Of a stretch of DNA of 64,000 bases, positions 40,928 through 50,621 are shown in pieces; the stretch's first letter is position 1; the number at the start of each line of letters is the position of its first letter. The position numbers were made by a program, and so were the translations under genes. This DNA comes from an uncultured Latescibacterota bacterium (lineage in GTDB: Bacteria; Latescibacterota; UBA2968). The notes under the pieces were generated by a model that worked only from the letters and a program-made list of their open reading frames with translations, searched no databases and was not told where the DNA came from. Location of the stretch: positions 1,783,339 to 1,847,338 of the forward strand of contig OX638329.1 of assembly GCA_951812755.1 (NCBI GenBank), read 5' to 3'.

Positions 40928-43426
40928 TTACTGGATAATCAGAAAACTGCCCGTCTGAACCTTGCCTTCTTGCCCGGGCACCAGCGATTCCACGGCGAAG
41001 AAATAAATCCCCGGAGACGCATAAGACGTGCCAGAACGCGCCCGCTGAGACCAGCTCACTTCTGCCGTGTGTTGCGCTCCGCGCGTCCCATCGTGTACTA
41101 TCTCCATGACCAGGTCTCCCGCAGACGTGAAGATCGAGATGCGGGCCAGACGCGGCAGGTTGGTAAACCGCATGCGCTTGTTGTTGTCGCCCTGTGCGCC
41201 AAAGGAGTGTAATCCGTCATCTTTCCATGGATTTGGCACTACGAGCACTTTTTCGTCTAAGGCGTCAAACCCGTCTGAGGCAGCCACAACAGGTGTAAAC
41301 TGACCACCGCTTGTGTTGTGTCGCGCAGCCGTCACAATATGGCTCGACTCGGTCCCCGCGCGGATGTGGTTTTGAACTATGGCAGGCAGATCTGCAAGTG
41401 TTGTCGGGACGGGCATTTGCGCGCCTGGAATCGCGTTTTTCTGTGCATTCGTGTTTTCCCAGTTCGCGTGTCCGTTGGCATAGGTTACGATATTATACCG
41501 ATACCCGAATCCCGTAACAGAGTTCTCATCGGCAAAAGTATAAGTCCCGGTTGATGCATCGTAATAATTCGGGTCTTTTGCCTGAATTGTGGCGATCAAA
41601 TTCCACGGACCCAGGGGCGAGCCAGCATGCTGCACGGGATCTGTTTGGATCAGGGCCGTGTTTCCGTAAATTTTGTAACCGGCCACATCCTGCGCCTCTC
41701 CGCCCGAATAATCCGGATGCACCGCATCGTCGGCACCATCGCTCCAGGACAGTTCCACGTTGCCATTTGCATTGCTGCGAAGCAAAACAGCGCGGTCGGT
41801 TTCAGCACGCGCAATCGATTCTACATCTGGCGGTTGATTGGGCAGGTCAAATCCCATTGCGTACAATTGACGCGCGCGGTCGATGTGGTTGAACAAAATA
41901 TCCTCACCGCCGGGTACCTGCCCCTGCGCGCCTGGCGTCATTGCCCACAGTCGGAAGTCCATCGGCTCACCGCCCGTACCCGCATTTTCGGCGGCCATAC
42001 CCGCGGCAAAAACCACCACGATTTTCGCCTTGTCGCCCGGTGTCAACTTCCAGGGACCGAACATTTGCGAGTGCAATTGCTCCTGCAATTCTCGCTCATC
42101 GGGATTTGGGCCACCTTCAACCGGGTTGTCGTCATAGGGCTTGCCCGGCGTGATGAACTTTTTCCACAACTCTTCAACCGTATCAATTGTCTCATGCGGC
42201 TCAAACTCGATATTCGTGCGGCTTCGGCGTTTCCACCAGTGTGCAAAAGCGGGCTGACTATTGGGAATGTCCTCGCCTCCCATCGCCGTGCCCCTAATCG
42301 GTACATAGACGTCTGGATCGTTGATAAAGGGCGGTGTCACATCCACAGGTCCCCAGCCTATGTATTGTGGCGAATACAATTCTTGCTCTGCCCGATATCC
42401 GATTACGCCAATGGCTTCTGCGCCGAATCGGGGTTCGCCCATGTCATTATTTGAACTGGTGGGCGCATCGCCATCGTACTGATACGATACCTTCTTACCC
42501 CGGTATTTCCCACCGTAATTGGCGGACTCGGTAAACTGATACCGGTCGTCTTCCAGGCGCCGCCCCGGCTCGGAAAACCAGTAGCCATTCCACTTGCGAT
42601 AGGAGTGTCCGGGCTTGTTCACGCTGAAGTAGTTCAAGTACCCCATATACACTTCTTCATAAGATCTGCCTGAGGTATTCTCTACGACCAGTTCTACAAA
42701 AAAGAAATCGTCGTAATCCGGATGGCTCCATCCATACGCAGTTCGCGTAATCGTCATCCCCGTCCCGTCTGGCTCGATATTCGTATTGCTGCGCCATTTC
42801 GTAATCACGGTCTCTTCTGGAAAGTGATCGAATTTGGGCAGCGTGTACTTGCCGTTCTCGCGGTAATTATCCACTTCCACAGGCTCGTCGGAAATCGGCT
42901 TGGATTGCTCGGTGATTCCGCCACGGTCCGTGTTGAACCACACGTTGGCGTCCTGGGTATCATATCCCAGTCGAGCGGCTACGATCGGCGGATCTTGTCC
43001 GTTCCGCAAGCGCAAATTGCCCGATCCAGGCGTCAGGTCTGGTACGACCTGCTCCACATCTCCGGTGTTGGACACTGGTCCCGAGGATGTGACAAAGGTG
43101 TTTCCACTCGCATCCCGCGCGAGTATCCACACCCCCTGGCCCTTCGAATTGTCGTAGTCCTGGTCTCGACCGCCGAAACTGCCCGATGTCGAAGATCCCG
43201 TATAAATATACGGATATGTCATCGAACCGTTTTCCCGCGCCACATACCCTTCCGACCCCAGGGCAAATGTTCCGCCCTGCTGTCCTGTGTTGCGAAACGA
43301 TTCCGACAGCTTTGACCGATCAATCTGTTTCATTGGCACTGGCTCATCCACCGCCTGAACCCCTGTCACAAATAGTCCAGTCAGAAAAATGCCAGCAAGC
43401 GCCTTACCAACTATTTGTTTAAACAT
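40928..43426 (-). CDS. Secreted protein with T9SS-like C-terminal sorting domain
   Basis: An 832-residue exported protein; signal MFKQIVGKALAGIFLTGLFVT ends VQA. AGGAGTGATTTT precedes the ATG. The body, with many Gly, Asn and aromatic residues, is not recognised; a fibronectin-like segment (AVLLRSNANGNVELSWSDG, DVAGYKIYG) lies near 560-600. The C-terminal 90 residues have the sorting-domain pattern: VVPNPW, MRFTNLPRLARISIFTSAGD, then SPGIYFFAVES and KVQTGSFLIIQ, ending in a basic-hydrophobic strand. Such tails are removed on T9SS export. Cargo of the PorV-like protein next door is the obvious guess. Confidence 0.72.
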   Translation of the reverse strand: MFKQIVGKALAGIFLTGLFVTGVQAVDEPVPMKQIDRSKLSESFRNTGQQGGTFALGSEGYVARENGSMTYPYIYTGSSTSGSFGGRDQDYDNSKGQGVWILARDASGNTFVTSSGPVSNTGDVEQVVPDLTPGSGNLRLRNGQDPPIVAARLGYDTQDANVWFNTDRGGITEQSKPISDEPVEVDNYRENGKYTLPKFDHFPEETVITKWRSNTNIEPDGTGMTITRTAYGWSHPDYDDFFFVELVVENTSGRSYEEVYMGYLNYFSVNKPGHSYRKWNGYWFSEPGRRLEDDRYQFTESANYGGKYRGKKVSYQYDGDAPTSSNNDMGEPRFGAEAIGVIGYRAEQELYSPQYIGWGPVDVTPPFINDPDVYVPIRGTAMGGEDIPNSQPAFAHWWKRRSRTNIEFEPHETIDTVEELWKKFITPGKPYDDNPVEGGPNPDERELQEQLHSQMFGPWKLTPGDKAKIVVVFAAGMAAENAGTGGEPMDFRLWAMTPGAQGQVPGGEDILFNHIDRARQLYAMGFDLPNQPPDVESIARAETDRAVLLRSNANGNVELSWSDGADDAVHPDYSGGEAQDVAGYKIYGNTALIQTDPVQHAGSPLGPWNLIATIQAKDPNYYDASTGTYTFADENSVTGFGYRYNIVTYANGHANWENTNAQKNAIPGAQMPVPTTLADLPAIVQNHIRAGTESSHIVTAARHNTSGGQFTPVVAASDGFDALDEKVLVVPNPWKDDGLHSFGAQGDNNKRMRFTNLPRLARISIFTSAGDLVMEIVHDGTRGAQHTAEVSWSQRARSGTSYASPGIYFFAVESLVPGQEGKVQTGSFLIIQ

Positions 43427-43454
43427 AAAATCACTCCTTACTTATGAGGCGCCA

Positions 43455-43486
43455 GGGCCAGAGCTCCTGTTCTGGTTCTCTGGCCC
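43455..43486 (-). other. Perfect 9-bp intercistronic hairpin
   Basis: GGGCCAGAG (43455-43463) and CTCTGGCCC (43478-43486) form a perfect GC-rich stem around 14 nt, in the 66-nt gap between the TonB-dependent receptor and the tailed secreted protein. With no T-run it may be a partial attenuator or a stabiliser that sets different protein levels along the operon. Confidence 0.6.
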
Positions 43487-43492
43487 ACCGGT

Positions 43493-46400
43493 TTACATGC
43501 TCGTGCGCACGCCGAAATAGATTTCTCGGGTGCGATTCGTATAGCTGTTCCACTGATCCCAGATCTGGTTGTTGTCCCGCACCACCACTGGCGTGGGCTG
43601 GTTCTCAGCCAGACCGTACTTCGGTATGTCGTGGAAGAAATTCCACCTGCGGATCGAACGCGGCTTTTTGGCGTTGAACAAATTGGTCGCCTCAAAGAAT
43701 ACGGTCGGACGCAATTTCCCGATCCGGAAGCCCTTCTGAATGCCAAGATCCGTGCGGAATGCCGTTGGGTTGGTGTACAACAACTGGTTCCTGATCAACT
43801 TGTTGGCAGTCGAAGGAGCTGGCGTAGGCTGGCTATAGCGGAAGAATGTGCCCGGCTCGATTCGCAGCACCAGGTTCACGTTCAGATCGCTCAGCACCTT
43901 GCTTCCGCCCACCTTTGGACCATATCCTTCGGGCGTGGCAAACAGGAATGTGATGCTTCCATCGCCTGTGGCATCGCGCATGTTGGCGGGACCGCGCACC
44001 GAACCCACGGTAGCTATACGAGCCGCGATATTCCGCTCGTTGGTCCAGGGGAATCCAACCTGTGCATCGGGCACCTGATTGGCGAATTTTTCGGTAATCC
44101 ACAATTCCCGATTGGCGTCGATTTCCTGTTGTACCAACTGATCAGCAAACATGCCAATGGCATTGACCTCGGCACTCGACAGGGGTTGCCAGACGCGCTC
44201 ACCCGTGTTCTGGTCGATTACAAATTTGAAGCGATAAGCATCTTTGGCCAGGAAGTCCGAATCTACGTACCAGCGCGACACCCATTCTCGACCGCCGTAG
44301 AAGTTGTTCTGTTCCCAGTACCAACTCCACGTCGCGCGGAATGAGAAGAAATTGGTGAATCGCTTGCTCACAGCCAATTCCAGGCCGCGCGTTTCGCCGC
44401 TGTACGCGTTCTGATACCAGTGTGCGCGCTTGATCTGCTTCTCTACCGGATCGTGCAAAAACGTGTTGTTCTGCTGGAGATAGTCTTCTGTGCGGCGGTA
44501 GAACATCGTCGCATTGGCCGTGTAGTCCGAAACAAAGTTCCAATCGACACCCACTTCGTAGTTCACCGTACTGCCCGGACGAGAATTAGTCGATCCTCGC
44601 TTGGTCGATCCCATTTCCAGGCCGCCGTAATACTCATAAGAACTGTATCTGCCGTCTGCGTTCAGGTCTTCGGCTACGCTTCGGCCCGAAGCCGACTGCC
44701 AGGTTTGTCCATACATCGAATAGAAAATCGGGAGGACGAAGAACCGGCCATAGGAGAAGTGAATCGCAGACCGCGCGGTAATCGGGTGAGATACCCCAAA
44801 GCGCGGCGACAGCTTGAACATATTTAGACCATCATAAGTCGGGAATGACTGCGGATTGTTGGGATACGGCGTTTGCCCCTGTCGCGCCAACGACGCATCT
44901 GCATCGGAAAACCAGCGGTTTTGGGGCAGCACTGACCACACGGGTTCGGGACGCGTCTGCCCGCCGTGATTGAACGCATCCAGACGCACGCCCATGTTCA
45001 CGACCATTCCCTCAAACTCCATCTTGTCCTGTGCATAAGCTCCAAGCTGGAATGCCTTTCTCGGGTGATCCCGAAAGGCGTTCCAGGCCGGGTCGTCGAG
45101 ATTGCTTGCTCGACTTAAGTCGGGGAGTTTAACGCCATTTACAGTCGTGGCGGGTACAAAGTCCATCTGACCATCTGCACCCAGGCGGTTCTGAGCCGAT
45201 GCATAGTAGTCGTACATCGACCAGACCCGATAACTGCCCGATGTTCCACGGCTCTGCGACTCCCACTGATAGGTCTGGAACCACGTTGCTTCGGCACCTG
45301 CCTTAAAGAAATTCCCCTTTGTAACCTGACTGGAGAAATCAAATTTCAAATTGTTGCGCGTTTGACGATTCAATCGGTAGTCCAGGACCTCGCGAGGTGC
45401 TGCCGTAAACCACTTGTCGGAGTCCCGAACCACATTGAACGTTTCTATAGGCATCCCCGATGTGTCCTGCTCGCTGTCTGAACGCGAGATACGCAACTCA
45501 TACAGGGTGCGCGAAGACAGAGAGTGCGTCAAATACGCGTACAACATCGAGTTCCATTCGATCTCTTTGCCAGCACCATCTACATTTGCTGGCAAAAACA
45601 GGTCTCGACCGGCTGATAATGCCGACTCTCGCGTGTTGCGGAAATTCTGGTTCGTTCCATACACACCACCCAACTTCAGGCTGATATTGGGCGTCACGCC
45701 AAACGTCAGTTTGCCCGTCATTTGATAATTGGGCAAGCCCTGAAGCGCGGGGTCGGGACGCTGTACGGGTTGTCGATTTGTCTGCGCGCTCACGTGGAAT
45801 GAGGCCTTGTTTCCAAGAGGACCGGAAAAGGAGCCTTCAACGCGATGTCCCGATATATCTGTATAATCGTCTGGTTGGATATGCACCAGACGTCCCGAAT
45901 CATCCCCTGTGCCGGGCAATCCATCGGCACCAATATCTTCCTTTTCCTGCAACCAGGCCGGATCGTCCAGGCGGATGCGGCTCTTGCCCGTGCCCTGGTT
46001 CAGGTGAATGATTGGATCGTAAGCATTAAAGCCATAATGCCGCTTTCCGGCAACCGTGTATCGATACTCGAAGAATCCGTGGTAGTCTCGGCTACCTTCT
46101 CGCGTCACGATATTGATGATCCCGGCGTCCATGTTTCCGTATTCGGCTTCTGGAACACCGGTTACCACAGAGATTTCCTGGATCGATGCGCGGTTCACAC
46201 CCGTGAACATATTTGCTGCGCGGCGGTCATTGTTCACCATCCGCACACCATCAACAGTATAGGTGAGTGAAATCGGCTTTGGCGTTGTCGTGTACCAGCC
46301 CGCACGGCGTTCGCCTTCGTCCATTTGAAAGTTGCCCTGCCGCACTGACCGTCCGTCTTTCTGTACGCCCGGCTGCAAGCCCGCCCACGCCCGAGCATCT

Positions 46401-46840
46401 TTGACCACGGGCTGCAAGTCGATCTCGTCAGCCGTTACATAGTATTTGCTCGCGGTCTTGTCCGGCTCTACGGGTGGACGCTCTGCTGTCACGATCAGTT
46501 CTTCGGCTTCCAGTGCTGTCTCGGTGAGCCTGAAATCCACTGTGGTGGTATAGCCCACCACCACTTTCACATTTTGTTGCACGACCTTCTGGTACCCCAC
46601 CAGCGAGGCTTCCAAACTGTGCGTTCCCGGCAGGACCAGCAAGATGATATAATATCCTTCTGCATCTGCGGTCGCACCCCGATTTGTTCCCACAATCACG
46701 ACGTTGGCACCGGGCAATGGATCGCCCGTTGTATCCATTACCCTGCCCGCTATCTTACCAGTTGTTGCTGCCTGTGTCCAATCCTGGATACCCAGGATAC
46801 AAACCAGCAAAACGGACAAAAATGCTAACTTTCTTATCAT
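43493..46840 (-). CDS. TonB-dependent receptor with carboxypeptidase-regulatory-like domain
   Basis: A 1115-residue outer-membrane receptor; signal MIRKLAFLSVLLVCILGI then a carboxypeptidase-D regulatory-like domain (KIAGRVMDTTGDPLPGANVV), a plug domain (YTVDGVRMVNNDR, VVTGVPEAEYGNMDAGIINI) and a 22-strand-type barrel ending REIYFGVRTSM. A CarboxypepD_reg start is typical of SusC-like receptors of Bacteroidota and other FCB phyla. It would import a large substrate such as an oligosaccharide, peptide or cofactor. GGAGGCATAGAG precedes the ATG. It lies 27 nt after the small barrel protein. Confidence 0.9.
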   Translation of the reverse strand: MIRKLAFLSVLLVCILGIQDWTQAATTGKIAGRVMDTTGDPLPGANVVIVGTNRGATADAEGYYIILLVLPGTHSLEASLVGYQKVVQQNVKVVVGYTTTVDFRLTETALEAEELIVTAERPPVEPDKTASKYYVTADEIDLQPVVKDARAWAGLQPGVQKDGRSVRQGNFQMDEGERRAGWYTTTPKPISLTYTVDGVRMVNNDRRAANMFTGVNRASIQEISVVTGVPEAEYGNMDAGIINIVTREGSRDYHGFFEYRYTVAGKRHYGFNAYDPIIHLNQGTGKSRIRLDDPAWLQEKEDIGADGLPGTGDDSGRLVHIQPDDYTDISGHRVEGSFSGPLGNKASFHVSAQTNRQPVQRPDPALQGLPNYQMTGKLTFGVTPNISLKLGGVYGTNQNFRNTRESALSAGRDLFLPANVDGAGKEIEWNSMLYAYLTHSLSSRTLYELRISRSDSEQDTSGMPIETFNVVRDSDKWFTAAPREVLDYRLNRQTRNNLKFDFSSQVTKGNFFKAGAEATWFQTYQWESQSRGTSGSYRVWSMYDYYASAQNRLGADGQMDFVPATTVNGVKLPDLSRASNLDDPAWNAFRDHPRKAFQLGAYAQDKMEFEGMVVNMGVRLDAFNHGGQTRPEPVWSVLPQNRWFSDADASLARQGQTPYPNNPQSFPTYDGLNMFKLSPRFGVSHPITARSAIHFSYGRFFVLPIFYSMYGQTWQSASGRSVAEDLNADGRYSSYEYYGGLEMGSTKRGSTNSRPGSTVNYEVGVDWNFVSDYTANATMFYRRTEDYLQQNNTFLHDPVEKQIKRAHWYQNAYSGETRGLELAVSKRFTNFFSFRATWSWYWEQNNFYGGREWVSRWYVDSDFLAKDAYRFKFVIDQNTGERVWQPLSSAEVNAIGMFADQLVQQEIDANRELWITEKFANQVPDAQVGFPWTNERNIAARIATVGSVRGPANMRDATGDGSITFLFATPEGYGPKVGGSKVLSDLNVNLVLRIEPGTFFRYSQPTPAPSTANKLIRNQLLYTNPTAFRTDLGIQKGFRIGKLRPTVFFEATNLFNAKKPRSIRRWNFFHDIPKYGLAENQPTPVVVRDNNQIWDQWNSYTNRTREIYFGVRTSM

Positions 46841-46867
46841 CTCTATGCCTCCTTATATAAAGAGTTA

Positions 46868-47611
46868 TTACATCACGTAGTATTTGACCGAAAGTCCGAT
46901 CTCGAAATAGTGCAGCGGAAAGGTCCGCGCGACGCCATAAGACTCCAGCTGACGCAATTCCCCGATCAGCAAGTTCCACCGCGCCCGCGCATCAACTGCT
47001 GCGCGACTACTTGCCATTACCTCCACGCCTAAACCCACGTTGAGCCCCCACGCCACATCCGTATCATCAAACGGCGCCAGTTCCAATGTCGTATCGATCC
47101 CCCCGCCCAGGTTCGGTTGTCCTGCAAAGATCAGGCCCGATACCGAATTTTTATAGTGGTAAAACCCACCGCCATAGGTGATGAAGGGACCTCCGGTCAC
47201 GCTATCCGAACCACCTGTTCGCTCCTTCAGGTGATACAGGCCGTTGATCGTAAACGCATTGACTGTCATAGAATTGCGCGCCAGCGGACTTGTGATTTTC
47301 TGCCACTCTTCCGGCTTGTCTTCGGGCCAATAAAAGGTGGCTTCCTGGATTTTGCCGGGATCAAAGCGCGTGCGGTGAAATTCTACCTCTAAGGTATTGC
47401 GCGCATTTCGCGCATAGGTGAGATACAGCCCGAATGCTTCCTGTGCGCGGAAACGATCCTTCATGCCGAACACGGGAAAGTTGAAGTTTCCGCTCAAACC
47501 CAGGCCAACTTTCCCCACTACGCCTGTGTCCTGCCCATGGGCATCGCCATAGCTATTGCCCGGAAGCGCGAAGAACATCAAACAAACTGCGGAAATTATC
47601 ACTCGTTTCAT
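46868..47611 (-). CDS. Outer-membrane beta-barrel protein
   Basis: About 247 residues from ATG 47611, with AAAGGAGGATTGCGT upstream (the in-frame ATG further up has none). Signal MKRVIISAVCLMFFALPGNS is followed by alternating short strands with Tyr/Phe and Gly turns (GLYLTYARNARNTLEVEFHR, GLNVGLGVEVMASSRAAVDA) and ends FEIGLSVKYYVM. This is a small OmpA/OprF-like barrel of unknown role. It opens the operon with the TonB receptor, the tailed protein and the PorV-like protein. Confidence 0.75.
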   Translation of the reverse strand: MKRVIISAVCLMFFALPGNSYGDAHGQDTGVVGKVGLGLSGNFNFPVFGMKDRFRAQEAFGLYLTYARNARNTLEVEFHRTRFDPGKIQEATFYWPEDKPEEWQKITSPLARNSMTVNAFTINGLYHLKERTGGSDSVTGGPFITYGGGFYHYKNSVSGLIFAGQPNLGGGIDTTLELAPFDDTDVAWGLNVGLGVEVMASSRAAVDARARWNLLIGELRQLESYGVARTFPLHYFEIGLSVKYYVM

Positions 47612-47998
47612 ACGCAATCCTCCTTTGAGATGCCCACGCAACTCAATAACCTGCAGGTGGAAGTGGATGTTAATCGTTACGGAGCATTATTTATTTTTAT
47701 AGCTAATAAAATTATGCTCTAAATTTAAACATAAATAATGAAATTAATAATAGTAAGTATTAGCTTACTAAAATTTAAAACGCCTGTACTCAGATGTCAA
47801 GCGGTTTCGCAAATAAAATTCTGCCTTTTGGCAGAATAAAAATCAGTGGGAATTGATTTACAGATCGGGAATGGATACAAGGCGGAAGGCGGACTCGCAG
47901 ATTGTGATATGATGAGTTTCACTGATAGATTTTTGTAATATGATTTTTGTAATAGATTATTTGAATCACTTGTAATATTAAATAAAATGCACTGTCGC
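47612..47998 (-). promoter_or_regulatory. AT-rich upstream region of the outer-membrane operon
   Basis: This 387-nt gap holds no gene. Next to the operon it is very A+T-rich, in contrast to the surrounding coding DNA, and should carry the promoter. A palindrome TAGTAAG-TATTAG-CTTACTA (47751-47770) could be an operator. A 13-bp direct repeat GATTTTTGTAATA occurs at 47928-47940 and 47942-47954. The terminator of the upstream GWxTD pair lies at 47811-47837. I see no riboswitch-like fold. Confidence 0.5.
47811..47837 (-). terminator. Rho-independent terminator of the GWxTD pair
   Basis: Read on the minus strand: ATTCTGCC, loop AAAA, GGCAGAAT (8-bp perfect stem), followed by TTTATTT. It lies about 160 nt after the stop of the GWxTD gene at 47999 and before the outer-membrane operon promoter region. 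Confidence 0.65.
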
Positions 47999-50614
47999 TT
48001 ATCGAATCCCAAAAGTCGTTTTTTTAGTAACCTGCACGCCGCTTACCAGGTCTTCTACGGTTACCTGCACCTCATGGTCACCTTTTCCTGCCCCGTCGAG
48101 GTTCAACTCCACATAAGAGAGACCGTCTGTAGTATTTCCAGTCTGGTCGTAGGTCACGCTCACGCCCTGTTCTCTTTCCTCTTTTCCCAGCAGGTGCCCC
48201 AGGCCGGCCAGCACGCGGGCACCCCGGCCTTTGTCGTCTTTGGATTGGATGTGATATGTCACGCGGTAATGCGTTTGTCCAAATTCATTTTTACTCAGGT
48301 GATAGATTTCAAAATAGAGAAAGGCCGGATGCTTTTCCGGGAATGCCCAGACCGACATGGGCATTATGCTCAAGCCTTGTTTGATAAAAACATCTTCTGA
48401 CTGTGGCTCGTCTGAGATTGACCAGGCCAACTCGATGTCGCTCAAATTCAAGTCGGCTCTGGAATAGTCTTCCAATATTATCTGTTGTTGGTAAATCTGA
48501 AACCGCCGCGTTTCCATTTCCCGAATCCGCAGGCCGAGTTCATAAGTTCCCGGCGGTGCTTCTATGGAGGCCATGTCGAGTACCAGGCTTTGCCATCCCT
48601 GGGATGTATCGACAGAGGCTTGTAAAAAGGTTTCATCCAGGAAAAATTTTCGCTCGTCTCGATACGTCTGATCCACTTCGGGATCTGTTAGTGCCGCATT
48701 GCGTACCACCCATGTGCCCTCCTGTTTTTTCAGAAGTGAATCCGGCGGAATGCCGCTATAGATTTCCAGGCGCGTGCGTCCATTCTTTCCCTTAAAGCTG
48801 GCGGTGCGGTACCAGAAATCCAGGGGCTGGGCGCCCCGGGCAAAATCGTGAAAATCGGGAATGCGTCCGGCCATTTTGTTTACGACCAGTTCTGGAGAAT
48901 GGTACAGAAAATCCGTCAGGTCCCGCACTGCGACATAGCGCTCTTTTAATTCATTGGGTACATGCGTGGGTACAGGGGCAAACTCGAAATTGCCCTGAAA
49001 GTATTCGTCGGTAAATGTGACTTCCAGGCCCTCTGCGACCATGGTATATACCCAGGATTCCCAGGGTACAATGCTGGCATCTTCTCGGTTGGTTACAGGC
49101 ATGAACAGGCCCATCGCCTGCTCGACAAACCGCTCCTGGCGCACCCGCGACGGCGAGAAGCTCAGATCACCCGTGTTCACATCGCCCAGTGCGGCCAGGG
49201 TTTGCTCTTGATCCACAATTCGGTTCACCTGGTCTCCTTCACCCGCGTCGGCAGCCTGTACCCGTTCAGACAATTCGGTGCGTTCGGCATCCTGGGCGTC
49301 TTCGAGTAAAAAAATGAGTTGGATCTCATCCGAGGTCAAACCGAGGTCCTGTAGATCGGGTGCTTTCGTGCTGAAAGCGCGGTTGCTTCGAACGGGATAT
49401 ACTGGTCCTGTGAAAAATTCGCCCACGGCGTCCGGTCCGTAGAGATCTACGGCCATTCGCTCCTTGATGCGCTGTGCTTTGGCTGGCATATCGGCATTTA
49501 GACGGTCGGATGTTGACCGATAATCGGGTTCGCCGTAGCGGATGTACACTTCGCCCCGACGATCCCAGGGGTACATCGCTTTTGAAAAGTGTGTGCGTGC
49601 GTGCCAGACCCGGCGGTAGTGCTCTGCCTGGCGCAAAAACCCGCCGGATACGCGCGATAGATCGTGCCGAATCCAGAAACGGCGCAGAAAGGCTTCGCGT
49701 TCTATAGCTGATGTGACTCTGGCATAGGATTCCAGTTCGGGTATGGAGGCCAATAGAGAAATATCCCGGTAAAGTGCTGCTTCTGCGGCATCGAGAAGCG
49801 CGATGTAATTCCGAAAGATGCGTACGGCTCGTTCGCCATCGCCTTCATAGAGAAAGACCTGGGCTATTAGAGGCAGAAAACGACGCGTTTCTGCTGCGTC
49901 GTCCAAATAGACCAGCAGGTCTCGCAACTCGACAAAGCGTTCGTGCATGGCGTAAATCACTCCCAACTGATAAGCTACATCCAGGTCTTCGGGGACCTGC
50001 CGCACACAGCGCTCGTACAGGTTGATTACCCGATCCCACTCATCCTTTTTTTTGTGATGTTCCGCCATGATTTTGCAGGCTGCAGTATCCATAGAGTCCC
50101 GCTCAAGTGCCCGTTCGGATGCCCGTTTCAAGGAGCGCTCCTCTTGCAGGAGTCGCACGAGGCCGAGGTGATAGAGAATTTTTTGTGATTCGGGTGCCAG
50201 AGCGATTGCTTTCTCAAAATGTGCCCGTGCCCCGTGGGTATCTTCCTTCTGGTAGAGCGCGATCTGTCCCAGCCCGTCGTGCGCTTCTGCGAGAGCAGGA
50301 TTTAAGCTCAGTGCCTTTTCAAATGCTTGCCTTGCTTTTTTCCACTGCTTTTTTCGCTCGCGGGATTCCAGATATGCCGTGCCCAGGCGAGCGTAGCCTT
50401 CGGGCAATTCCGGGTCCAGTCGCACAGCCTCCTGCAAGAGATCTATTGCGTGCCGCGCATTGTCCAGCTCAATCCGCACATCGGCAGCCAGCATCAGAGA
50501 ATCCGACCGGGTCATCAGGGTTATAAAGGGCTGTTCTGCCTGCGCTCCGCATGCAATCAGGACGAGGTATATGGGTATCAGTCGAATCGCAAAAAACTTA
50601 ACGTGATTTCTCAT
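47999..50614 (-). CDS. GWxTD-domain protein with N-terminal TPRs (paralog 2)
   Basis: An 871-residue exported protein; signal MRNHVKFFAIRLIPIYLVLI with CG at 22-23 gives a possible lipobox (LIAC). Residues 40-290 are TPRs (LQEAVRLDPELPEGYARLGT, FEKALSLNPALAEAHDGLGQ). The GWxTD-type core is HYRRVWHARTHFS followed by YPWDRRGEVYIRYGEPDYRS, and the C-terminus is a beta-sandwich ending ITKKTTF-like (VQVTKKTTFGIR). GAGGACATA precedes the ATG, 7 nt after the stop of paralog 3. Function unknown. Confidence 0.85.
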   Translation of the reverse strand: MRNHVKFFAIRLIPIYLVLIACGAQAEQPFITLMTRSDSLMLAADVRIELDNARHAIDLLQEAVRLDPELPEGYARLGTAYLESRERKKQWKKARQAFEKALSLNPALAEAHDGLGQIALYQKEDTHGARAHFEKAIALAPESQKILYHLGLVRLLQEERSLKRASERALERDSMDTAACKIMAEHHKKKDEWDRVINLYERCVRQVPEDLDVAYQLGVIYAMHERFVELRDLLVYLDDAAETRRFLPLIAQVFLYEGDGERAVRIFRNYIALLDAAEAALYRDISLLASIPELESYARVTSAIEREAFLRRFWIRHDLSRVSGGFLRQAEHYRRVWHARTHFSKAMYPWDRRGEVYIRYGEPDYRSTSDRLNADMPAKAQRIKERMAVDLYGPDAVGEFFTGPVYPVRSNRAFSTKAPDLQDLGLTSDEIQLIFLLEDAQDAERTELSERVQAADAGEGDQVNRIVDQEQTLAALGDVNTGDLSFSPSRVRQERFVEQAMGLFMPVTNREDASIVPWESWVYTMVAEGLEVTFTDEYFQGNFEFAPVPTHVPNELKERYVAVRDLTDFLYHSPELVVNKMAGRIPDFHDFARGAQPLDFWYRTASFKGKNGRTRLEIYSGIPPDSLLKKQEGTWVVRNAALTDPEVDQTYRDERKFFLDETFLQASVDTSQGWQSLVLDMASIEAPPGTYELGLRIREMETRRFQIYQQQIILEDYSRADLNLSDIELAWSISDEPQSEDVFIKQGLSIMPMSVWAFPEKHPAFLYFEIYHLSKNEFGQTHYRVTYHIQSKDDKGRGARVLAGLGHLLGKEEREQGVSVTYDQTGNTTDGLSYVELNLDGAGKGDHEVQVTVEDLVSGVQVTKKTTFGIR

Positions 50615-50621
50615 TATGTCC

